Assembly: GCA_937898685.1 (NCBI GenBank)
Contig: CALEJT010000015.1
Coordinates: 1-30,637, forward strand
Source of the DNA: an uncultured Gammaproteobacteria bacterium
GTDB lineage: Bacteria; Pseudomonadota; Gammaproteobacteria; Pseudomonadales; Pseudohongiellaceae
DNA length: 30,637 bases
Direction: 5' to 3'
In this document: piece after piece, positions 24,115 to 30,637 of the stretch
How positions within the stretch are numbered: the first letter of the stretch is position 1
Layout of the letters: each line of letters starts with the position of its first letter
The notes under the pieces: model-generated
What the model was told of the DNA's origin: nothing
Seen by the model: the letters and a program-made list of their open reading frames with translations, nothing else
The model's database searches: none
Made by a program: the position numbers and the translations under genes

Positions 24115-25017
24115 TCAGCGCAGTTCCGCTCTGCGACGATAGCTCATCGGTGGCATGCCCTCGGCCTGCTTGAACACCCGCGCGAAGTAGGCGGAGTCCT
24201 TGTAGCCGAGGTCGAAGGAAATCTGATCCAGGGTTTCGCGCGTGTAGATGAGTCGGCGCTTGGCTTCGATCAACAGACGATCACGTATCAACTTCTTCGC
24301 CGTGCTACCCAAACTTTCATGACAGGCGCGATTGAGAGTGGAAGCGGAAACATGCAGCGCAGCGGCATAGTCGCCGATCTTCCAATGCTGCTTGTAATGT
24401 TGTTCGAGTAATTGCCGGAATCGACTCGTGAGTTGCACGTCGGATGGCTGCCCGGTGTCTTCCGCCTGCTCGAGCAGCAGACGCCGACGCAGCGTAAGGA
24501 GCACGAGTTTCACCAGCGAGAACAGCGCCGCCTGCTGATCCTGACGCGGCACGCTCAGCTCGTGCCGAATCTGGCGCAGATAGAGAGCGAGTTCGCGGAA
24601 CACGAGCGAACGTTGCTGGAAGCGCGCGATGCGGGGACGGGCGAGCGCGCCGTCGAGCAAGGCACCGATGCCGTTCTCGGCATCGAGGCCCAGTTGGTCG
24701 ATGGAAAGACTCAACACGAAGCCGTCCGTGCCCGGGCTGAAGACGAAGCCGTGCACCACGCCGGCAGGAACGGCAATCACGCACGCCCCCTTGTGCGAGG
24801 AAGTTTGTTCGTCCAGATGGACCTCCACGCCGCCGCTGAAGATGCACAGGATCTGGAATAGATGCCCATGCCGATGCGGCTTGATCACCCAGCCGTTGCG
24901 TTCGCTGCGGGCCCGTATGTCTTCGATGTGAACGAACTCGGGCTTATGGCGGAAAGCGGTCTCACCATAGAGCGCAAAGAGAGGGATGGTTGGCGCGCTG
25001 TTCGTTTTTCTTGTCAT
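24115..25017 (-). CDS. AraC-family transcriptional regulator, PobR-like
   Basis: This 300-residue regulator has an N-terminal cupin-like effector domain (about residues 35-130, with PHRHGHLFQILCIFSGGVEV and the PAGVVHGFVFSPG motif). The C-terminal AraC double helix-turn-helix lies at about 195-298. Its second helix region IEAKRRLIYTRETLDQISFD and following LGYKDSAYFARVFKQAEGMP match the family signature closely. The overall form resembles PobR, the activator of 4-hydroxybenzoate hydroxylase, but no pobA or other catabolic gene lies next to it, so the ligand is open. The ATG at 25017, preceded by GAGGTGAG, is preferred over an upstream in-frame ATG at 25065. Confidence 0.9.
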   Translation of the reverse strand: MTRKTNSAPTIPLFALYGETAFRHKPEFVHIEDIRARSERNGWVIKPHRHGHLFQILCIFSGGVEVHLDEQTSSHKGACVIAVPAGVVHGFVFSPGTDGFVLSLSIDQLGLDAENGIGALLDGALARPRIARFQQRSLVFRELALYLRQIRHELSVPRQDQQAALFSLVKLVLLTLRRRLLLEQAEDTGQPSDVQLTSRFRQLLEQHYKQHWKIGDYAAALHVSASTLNRACHESLGSTAKKLIRDRLLIEAKRRLIYTRETLDQISFDLGYKDSAYFARVFKQAEGMPPMSYRRRAELR

Positions 25018-25119
25018 GGCGCTCACCTCGCGCGAGAGCATACAGGCGAGCCGGATGGTTGTCATTTACCCATCCGGCAACCGGCGCCATGGCAGCTCAT
25101 CTCGATCCGAGATGTGGCC

Positions 25120-25458
25120 TTACGACATCTCGTACAGCTGGTAGATCTCGCAAGTACCTTGGCCCGCCACATCCAGAAAACGCCGCACGTATTGCAGAAC
25201 CTGCTCCTTGGAATCGGCCTGCAACAAGGCGTAGCCGCCCAGGACCTCCTTGGCTTCGGCGAAGGGTCCGTCGATCACACTGATGCCAGCGGCATCCTTG
25301 CGTACCCGCATCCCGTTTTCGCCGAAGCAGACACCCTCGGTGGCGATCAGCCAGCCTTCCTTCATGGCCTCAGCAACGAGTTGCCCCATGGCGGCCATTT
25401 CTTCCTGCGTCGGTGGGCGCGCGATGGGTTCATGGGTGAAGATGCTGATGAAGCGCAT
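25120..25458 (-). CDS. YCII-related (DGPF) domain protein
   Basis: This 112-residue cytoplasmic protein is one complete YCII/DGPF domain. The family motif DGPFAEAKEVLGGYALLQAD sits at about residues 63-82, and the N-terminal beta strand is MRFISIFTHEP. Such proteins often sit beside ECF sigma factors, but here the neighbours are an AraC regulator downstream and a DUF2383 gene upstream. They are ferredoxin-like dimers of unknown reaction. TAGGAG before the ATG supports the start. It could be cotranscribed with the AraC gene, about 100 bases away on the same strand, but I see no direct evidence for that. Confidence 0.9.
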   Translation of the reverse strand: MRFISIFTHEPIARPPTQEEMAAMGQLVAEAMKEGWLIATEGVCFGENGMRVRKDAAGISVIDGPFAEAKEVLGGYALLQADSKEQVLQYVRRFLDVAGQGTCEIYQLYEMS

Positions 25459-25574
25459 ACGATGCTCCTATGTTGTCGGTGACGTTCTTCGTCGCGCGAA
25501 CGAAACGACAATCGACAGGGCGATGCAACTTTTTTTGAACGACAGGGATACAGAAACGGAGAGGGAAAGAGCAA

Positions 25575-25603
25575 GCCGGCGACACCGAAGCAGCGTCGCC
25601 GGC
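25575..25603 (-). terminator. Stem-loop after the DUF2383 gene
   Basis: A perfect 9-bp GC-rich stem (25575-25583 with 25595-25603) has an 11-base loop and lies nine bases past the minus-strand stop. On the minus strand it is followed by TTGCTCTTTCCC, a partial U-rich tail. Confidence 0.65.
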
Positions 25604-25611
25604 CTTGGAGC

Positions 25612-26043
25612 TTAGCGGGTCATCATGCTCAGAGTGTCATGACTGCGCTGCTGCTCGGGGATGATGCTGGTCGAAAGAAAACGACGCGTCGGTTCGGACA
25701 GGTCGTGAACTTCCTGTTTGTACTCGCGCAGCCCCTTGTCTTCGCCCTCTTCGAGCAGAGACAGAGCTGCCTTCTCACCGAAAGCCTTGGCGCCACCTTC
25801 GACCATCTTGGCGAAACCGCCCCACATGCCGGCGCTATCCACCGGACGGCCGCCTAGCGTGATGATGCGATCTTTCAGCAGACCAGCCCGATGGGCGTGG
25901 GACTGCCGCAGTTCGATCAAGCGCTGCACGGTCGGTACATCGGAACTTTTCTCGATGCACTGTGCGTAGGTTTCCACTGCAGCCAACTCGTTCTGCAGAA
26001 ATTCATTGAGTTTGCTGATGTCTTTTTCATTGCTTGCTTGCAT
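25612..26043 (-). CDS. DUF2383 (PA2169-type four-helix bundle) protein
   Basis: This 143-residue cytoplasmic, ferritin-like four-helix protein is of the DUF2383/PA2169 family. Helix 1 is ISKLNEFLQNELAAVETYAQ (about 9-28). A conserved glutamate/histidine pattern follows in ELRQSHAHRAGLLKDRIITLGGRP. ALSLLEEGEDKGLREYKQEV lies in the third and fourth helices. The carboxylates and histidines could form a di-metal site, but no activity is established. AAAGGAGGACATGAG directly precedes the ATG at 26043 and fixes that start over an upstream in-frame ATG at 26100. The gene stands alone, with a stem-loop after it. Confidence 0.88.
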   Translation of the reverse strand: MQASNEKDISKLNEFLQNELAAVETYAQCIEKSSDVPTVQRLIELRQSHAHRAGLLKDRIITLGGRPVDSAGMWGGFAKMVEGGAKAFGEKAALSLLEEGEDKGLREYKQEVHDLSEPTRRFLSTSIIPEQQRSHDTLSMMTR

Positions 26044-26223
26044 CTCATGTCCTCCTTTTACGACCTTGGGTCCCAGGAGGTTACGCAAGGGTGGTGCCAA
26101 GTGGCGAAACTGCGCGGATTCCGCGGCTTTTCCCGGTTCAGCTCGAGTGTGTGAAGCAAGAGCTGAGCCGGTAATTTCGACAAGCTTCGGAAAAAATTTC
26201 AGAGGCTGAGCAAAGTTTCGGTC

Positions 26224-26670
26224 TTACTCATCAGGAATCGTCGGTTCGACCAAATGCCGCAGTTGTTCGAGTGATTCCTGCCATCCGAGATAACAGGCTT
26301 CGGCCGGAATGACATCGGGGATACCGGATTGTGTGATGTTGATTTCGGTGCCACAGGAAACCTGTTTGAGTTCCACCGTCACTTCAGTGGTGCCGGGCAG
26401 ATTGGGATCATCGAACTCGTCCGTGTAACGCAGCTTGCGGTTCGGAACGAGCTCGAGATATTCGCCACAGAAGCTGTGTGTGCTGCCGGTGCTGAAGTTG
26501 GTGAAGCTCATGCGATGTTTGCCGCCGACGCGCGCATCGCATTCATGCGACGTCGCGGTGAAACCGTAAGGCGGCAACCACTTCACGAGAGCGGCGGGAT
26601 CGAGAAAGGCGCGATAGACGCGCTCGGGCGTGGTAGCGAAAACGCGATGCAGTCTGACTGTGCTGGCCAT
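26224..26670 (-). CDS. SRPBCC-family protein (AHSA1/START-like)
   Basis: This 148-residue cytoplasmic protein has one AHSA1-type SRPBCC domain. The strand-helix opening VRLHRVFATTPERVYRAFLD is followed by the conserved KWLPPYGF, GGKHRMSFTNFSTGSTHSFC and TEVTVELKQVSCGTEINITQ segments. The C-terminal helix is YLGWQESLEQLRHLVE. The fold forms a hydrophobic ligand cavity. The ligand and role are unknown, and it is unlikely to act on Hsp90. CCAGGAG about seven bases before the ATG supports the start. The gene appears monocistronic, lying just downstream of the autotransporter gene on the same strand, with a strong stem-loop between them. Confidence 0.9.
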   Translation of the reverse strand: MASTVRLHRVFATTPERVYRAFLDPAALVKWLPPYGFTATSHECDARVGGKHRMSFTNFSTGSTHSFCGEYLELVPNRKLRYTDEFDDPNLPGTTEVTVELKQVSCGTEINITQSGIPDVIPAEACYLGWQESLEQLRHLVEPTIPDE

Positions 26671-26748
26671 GGTGAAGCTCCTGGGTCGTTGTCCATCCGA
26701 CCTTTAGACGAACGACCACGGCCGTAATCGACAGCTGACGCAGAATTT

Positions 26749-26786
26749 GCTCATCGCCGTGAGCAGGAACTGTCACGGCGATGAGC
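26749..26786 (-). terminator. Stem-loop after the autotransporter gene
   Basis: A perfect 14-bp stem (26749-26762 with 26773-26786) has a ten-base loop and lies 18 bases past the minus-strand stop. There is no strong T-run on either side. Its length and placement suggest a terminator or a 3'-end-protecting structure. Confidence 0.65.
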
Positions 26787-26803
26787 GTTGGATGCATCGA
26801 GCC

Positions 26804-29800
26804 TCAGAGTTTCCAGGCGAACTTGATGCTGCCGGTCTGACTCGCGAAGCGGCTGCCGCGCTCGTTCTCGTAGACGAAGCGAGCTTCGAGTCGCTCGTTC
26901 CATTCCAGGAGAAGGCCGGTGGCCCAGCGGGTCGAACCGGTGCCCGGATCATAGGCAACATGGGTCACCGTGTCGGGCGTGAAGCCATCCGGCAAGCGTA
27001 CGTCGACCTCGAGATCACCGAAGCGCACGCGCCTGCCCACTTCGACCCAACCACGCGCCGTGGCCTTGCCCAGCGCGAAGCTTTGGTTCAGCTGTACCGA
27101 GCTGTAGAGATCCGGTACCACGTTGGTGCTGGAGTGCACCTGCATGTTGAACTCGCCGGCGCCGCGTTCGCGGTAGCCTCGATCACGCACCACCGGCACG
27201 TTGAGCTCAAGTGCGGGCGTGACGCTGAACCCGGAGTCGAAGGCGAAGTCGTAACCACCACGCAGACGAGTGCTGAATAGCCAGTGTTCGCGATCGGACT
27301 TGGCGATGGCTTCTGCACCGGGCGCATCGATCCAGCGTTCACCGTCATCCCAACCGTAACCGCCGACCAACGACGCGGAACCGAACAGGTTGCCATCGAC
27401 GTATTTGAGGATGCCGCCGAAGGCGACGCGGTTGCCGACGGAGTGGGCAAGGTCGAGATGGGCATATTCCGTGCGCGTGATGCCGCCGCTCAGACCGACG
27501 TAGAGCTTGTCGGAATATTGCTGCTGCCAACCGGCATTGAAGCCCCAGCTATGACCTTTCTGCTGCCCATCGCCTAGCGACATGTCGTCGTAGATGAGTC
27601 GGGTCCAGGCACAGCTGCCCTGCTCGACGGCACTAGTTTTACCGAGGTCGCGATCACCACAGCTCTGCATCTGGTTGGCGGCGTACCACGCGGCGGCCAG
27701 CGCCATCTCGGCATCGGAGTAGCCGAGCGCGAAGTTGTCGAGCGCGGCAGTCACACGATCGATCTCCGGCTCGTTCGCCAGATCGAGCAGGTAGTCGTAC
27801 AGCTCGGAGACCTCATTGGAGCCTTCCGGTATCTCCGGCAGAACGCCGGAATTGGCTTGAGCGTTGGCGATGTCCGCCGCGATCTGCAACGTGGGTGGTA
27901 GCGCCGCGCGCAGACCACCGCCGCCGTAGTTCACGCTCGCGCCCGTCACGGTGACCTTGTTGCCGCTCTGCTGAATGTTCAGCGTGGTCGAGGCTCCAGA
28001 GGCGCGTACGCCATTGGCACGAACGGCAGGCTTGGCACCAGCCGAGATGATGTCCTGCGCCTTGAAGCCCGACGGCAACGAGGTGAGCTCCACCAGTACC
28101 TGGCCCTGGCCGTGGTCGTTGTAAGTGGCGGAAGAGATGGAAGGCGCGCCACCCCCCTTGCCGGATATCTGCACCACGTGCTGGCCGTAGTTGTGATAGC
28201 TCAACTTGGGCCCGCTCAGGTTGCCCGTGAGCTTGCCCCAGTTGTTGACGGCTCCACCCAAGGCATTGGTGGCGTCGATGCTGCCGAACACCTGGCCCTT
28301 GGGAGCGATGTCTATCTGGGCCCGCCCCGCGCTCAGCTGCAATGCAGGCACCTGGTAGACGTTGAGCTGGCCAGAGCCATCAGGAGAAGGCACGCTGCGC
28401 AACGTGCCCAGTACGGCAACGAAGTTGCCGCTGTCCGTGAGAGTGGTGCCGGCGGCCTTATCCGTGAGCTTCATGAGCACGGTACCACCGCTGACGGTTC
28501 CACCCTCCTCGATTCTGAACTGGTTGTTCAGATTGCTCATCATGTCGACGATGGCGCAGCCGGATGCGCAGTCGGTCGCGGCATTGGTTCGGCTGATGGT
28601 GAGCTGTGCGCCCTTGTGCACGTTGAGCACGTTGACGCCGCCGTTGTAGTTCTCCATGGCCACGAGGCCACCGACTTGTGAGGTGCCCTTCAGCGCGCCG
28701 CTCACATCGATCTGCACGGCGGCTGCGTCGCGGTTGCCCTGCCTGTAGGTGCCGACGAAGCCGTTCTGCGCGCGCACCGCCCAGGAATTTCGGCCCGAGA
28801 CCGAGATCTGGCCGGCCAGCGAGAGCCTCTGCGCCGGAGTCCCGACCACCGAGTTGCCCAGGGTGACGATGCCGTGCGCTTTCTCGCCGGCGGTACTGAT
28901 GTTGGAGGTCGAGGCAGTCGTGATGTTGATGCGACCGTTGGCCACGATGCCGCCACCGCCGTAGACCAGGGCATTGTCCGCAGCGAACACTGTCTGCGTC
29001 GCGGCCAGTGCCTGCGCATAGATGCCGTGTGCGGCCATACCCTTGGTGCTGATGCTGCCGTTGAGCGTGACGTCGACGCCGCCGTTGCGGTCAGTGGCGG
29101 TGCCGCTGTTCTGTACCGAGTAGTTGGCGTTGAATTTGTAGCCGCTCGAGTTATGCGCGAAGTTCAGCACGCCACCGCCGGCGTTGAGCGACTGCGCCAC
29201 GATGCCGATGGCACCGTTCCCCGTGGTGCTGATGTTGAAACGTGAACCGGCGCGATCGAGGACAGCCACCCTGCCGCTCTTGGAATCGATGTTGTCCCTC
29301 CAGGAACCCTGGAGCAGGAGATCCAACTCGATCGGAGGGGAGAAGAGCGGGCCCGGGGAACCGTGCGAATGCTGCACGAAACCACCGCCGCCACCGATCG
29401 ACTGCGCCACGATGCCGTGCGCCACGACACCGCTCGTGCTGATGGTGCTGCCGCAGTTCTCTTGCGCGAAATTCCCCGCGCAACCGACGTTGATGCTGCC
29501 GCCATTGCCTCCCGTACCCCCGGTGGCGCCCGTGGTCAGACGCAGCTTGGCCAGCGCATCGTTGCCGTTGACGACCGTGGCCAGACCACCACCGCCGCCG
29601 ATCGACTGCGCCAAGATGCCCACGGCGTTGTACCCCGAGGTGTTGACCTTGGTTGCACCGACGAACACCGTGTTGCCACTGCCACCACCTCCGCCGGAGC
29701 CGCTCAGGGTGAGACCAACCGTGCCGCTGTTCAGACCGACGTTGCCGGCCACACCGCCGCCACCTCCGATGCTTTGCGCCACGATGCCGTTGGCGTTGAA

Positions 29801-30637
29801 GCCCTTGGTGGTCACGCTGCCGGTGCCGAAGGAAGTGACCACACCGCCATTGCCTGCGGTGCCCCCCTTGCCGCCCATGGCGAAGTTCACCGAGGAGCCG
29901 CTCATGTAGGTGTAGTTGTCGAAACCGACGCCGGCAAGGCCGCCCTCACCGCCACCGCCTCCCACACTCTGAGCCAACACGCCGTAGGACCCGCCGCCTT
30001 CCGTGGTGATGCTGTCGTTCTTCAAGGCGAGGCCGACCGTACCGCCGTTGCCGCCACCACCACCCGAGCCGCCCAAGGAAAGCCCGAGCGTGTAGGCACC
30101 GACGCCCTCGGCACCGGTCGTGAGCGCACTGCCACCGCTACCACCGCCTCCGCCAACCGACTGCGCGAACACGCCGTACGATTGATTGCCCACCGTATGG
30201 ATGGTGCCGGAGGAGGTCAGCGAAATCGTGTTGCCGTTGCCAGCCGCACCGCCCTTGCCACCGAGGTTGGCGTTGAAGTTGAAGCTGCTCTGCCCGGACG
30301 GCCCCTTCTGCCTGGCTTGGTTCTGCAGCCAAGCCTGGGCGGAGGCAAGTTTCTCGGCGAACAGCGCGTCCCGCATCGACAAGGTCGAAGGCAGCGAGCT
30401 CGTGATGGAGTAACTGTGGCTGTCCCCACCGTGGCCGCCACCGCCGCCGATCGACTGCGTCAGCAGGCCGGGGGAACGTACCCCCGTCGTGGTGATCTTG
30501 GTGGAGTTCTCGAGCTTCACGTTGACGACACCACCATGGTTGCCGCTACCACCGGAGCCACCGAGATTCACCGTGGTGTTCAGGGCGCGGCCCTGGTTGC
30601 TTCCCGCCTCGTTCTTGTTGAGCGATCCCGCCACCGA
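26804..30637 (-). CDS. Giant glycine-rich autotransporter (partial, N-terminus outside window)
   Basis: At least 1,276 residues are visible, and the frame stays open to the right edge, so the signal peptide and start are missing. Most of the visible part is a beta-helical passenger with glycine-rich repeats of the form GILAQSIGGGGG, alternating with GGKGGTAGNGGVV-like segments. Further repeats become degenerate after about residue 470. A helical linker (about 925-1010, including IAADIANAQANSG and AALDNFALGYSDAEMALAAA) leads to the C-terminal autotransporter beta-barrel (about 1015-1276, PF03797), rich in alternating aromatic strands. The protein would insert its barrel in the outer membrane and display the passenger outside, probably for adhesion or biofilm. 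It ends IKFAWKL rather than in the more usual final aromatic residue. Cysteine pairs occur at VGCAGNFAQENCGS and TDCASGCAI. Confidence 0.9.
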   Translation of the reverse strand, partial: SVAGSLNKNEAGSNQGRALNTTVNLGGSGGSGNHGGVVNVKLENSTKITTTGVRSPGLLTQSIGGGGGHGGDSHSYSITSSLPSTLSMRDALFAEKLASAQAWLQNQARQKGPSGQSSFNFNANLGGKGGAAGNGNTISLTSSGTIHTVGNQSYGVFAQSVGGGGGSGGSALTTGAEGVGAYTLGLSLGGSGGGGGNGGTVGLALKNDSITTEGGGSYGVLAQSVGGGGGEGGLAGVGFDNYTYMSGSSVNFAMGGKGGTAGNGGVVTSFGTGSVTTKGFNANGIVAQSIGGGGGVAGNVGLNSGTVGLTLSGSGGGGGSGNTVFVGATKVNTSGYNAVGILAQSIGGGGGLATVVNGNDALAKLRLTTGATGGTGGNGGSINVGCAGNFAQENCGSTISTSGVVAHGIVAQSIGGGGGFVQHSHGSPGPLFSPPIELDLLLQGSWRDNIDSKSGRVAVLDRAGSRFNISTTGNGAIGIVAQSLNAGGGVLNFAHNSSGYKFNANYSVQNSGTATDRNGGVDVTLNGSISTKGMAAHGIYAQALAATQTVFAADNALVYGGGGIVANGRINITTASTSNISTAGEKAHGIVTLGNSVVGTPAQRLSLAGQISVSGRNSWAVRAQNGFVGTYRQGNRDAAAVQIDVSGALKGTSQVGGLVAMENYNGGVNVLNVHKGAQLTISRTNAATDCASGCAIVDMMSNLNNQFRIEEGGTVSGGTVLMKLTDKAAGTTLTDSGNFVAVLGTLRSVPSPDGSGQLNVYQVPALQLSAGRAQIDIAPKGQVFGSIDATNALGGAVNNWGKLTGNLSGPKLSYHNYGQHVVQISGKGGGAPSISSATYNDHGQGQVLVELTSLPSGFKAQDIISAGAKPAVRANGVRASGASTTLNIQQSGNKVTVTGASVNYGGGGLRAALPPTLQIAADIANAQANSGVLPEIPEGSNEVSELYDYLLDLANEPEIDRVTAALDNFALGYSDAEMALAAAWYAANQMQSCGDRDLGKTSAVEQGSCAWTRLIYDDMSLGDGQQKGHSWGFNAGWQQQYSDKLYVGLSGGITRTEYAHLDLAHSVGNRVAFGGILKYVDGNLFGSASLVGGYGWDDGERWIDAPGAEAIAKSDREHWLFSTRLRGGYDFAFDSGFSVTPALELNVPVVRDRGYRERGAGEFNMQVHSSTNVVPDLYSSVQLNQSFALGKATARGWVEVGRRVRFGDLEVDVRLPDGFTPDTVTHVAYDPGTGSTRWATGLLLEWNERLEARFVYENERGSRFASQTGSIKFAWKL
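29160..30480 (-). repeat. Glycine-rich imperfect coding repeats of the autotransporter
   Basis: Seven copies of a motif encoding AQS(V/I)GGGGG or a close variant begin near 30446, 30148, 29966, 29764, 29597, 29392 and 29179 on the minus strand. A degenerate copy lies near 29000. Spacing varies from about 167 to 298 bases, so they are protein-level repeats rather than an exact tandem array. Confidence 0.8.

Noticed and set aside
29160..30480. Possible CRISPR or tandem-repeat array
   Set aside because: Spacing is uneven (about 167-298 bases), the copies are imperfect and they keep one reading frame encoding glycine-rich motifs, so they are protein repeats.

Overview
The window reads as a GC-rich proteobacterial chromosome segment. 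It is most likely a gammaproteobacterium of the Steroidobacterales/Nevskiales/Woeseiales type. That placement is inference, from the Pseudomonas-type ferredoxin-NADP reductase divergent from a FinR-like LysR regulator, OxyR-style control of ahpC, and a DUF1592/DUF1552 module of the kind seen in environmental gammaproteobacteria. I see no rRNA, tRNA, insertion sequence, phage or CRISPR array. Genes are dense, and many are closed off by recognisable stem-loops.

Positions 1-6050 hold redox and peroxide defence: a DUF1993 protein, ferredoxin-NADP reductase (fpr) with its divergent LysR regulator, a TerC-family membrane protein, and ahpC-ahpF. A phased, OxyR-like operator lies in front of ahpC, an intercistronic hairpin lies between ahpC and ahpF, and a strong terminator follows ahpF.

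Positions 6050-10700 hold single-gene functions: a Tat-type secreted alpha/beta hydrolase, a small cupin, exonuclease III, an acyltransferase-3 membrane protein and an exported M23-type peptidase. Positions 10960-14200 hold two transport units meeting tail to tail at a shared terminator: a DUF3311 small subunit translationally coupled to a sodium:solute symporter, and an MHS-type major facilitator.

Positions 14360-23220 form the most distinctive block and act outside the cytoplasm. It contains a secreted protein of no named family, a PQQ-type sugar dehydrogenase, a minus-strand operon encoding a large DUF1592-type c-cytochrome, a Tat-exported DUF1552 protein and a duplicated diheme cytochrome c, and a divergent exported ankyrin-repeat protein. 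I infer a periplasmic oxidation module: the dehydrogenase and/or DUF1552 partner would pass electrons to four c-type hemes. Its substrate is unknown.

Positions 23290-26670 hold small stress or regulatory genes: DUF4142, a PobR-like AraC regulator, a YCII/DGPF protein, DUF2383 and an SRPBCC/AHSA1 protein. From 26804 to the right edge runs the C-terminal part of a very large glycine-rich type V autotransporter on the minus strand. Its N-terminus lies outside the window.
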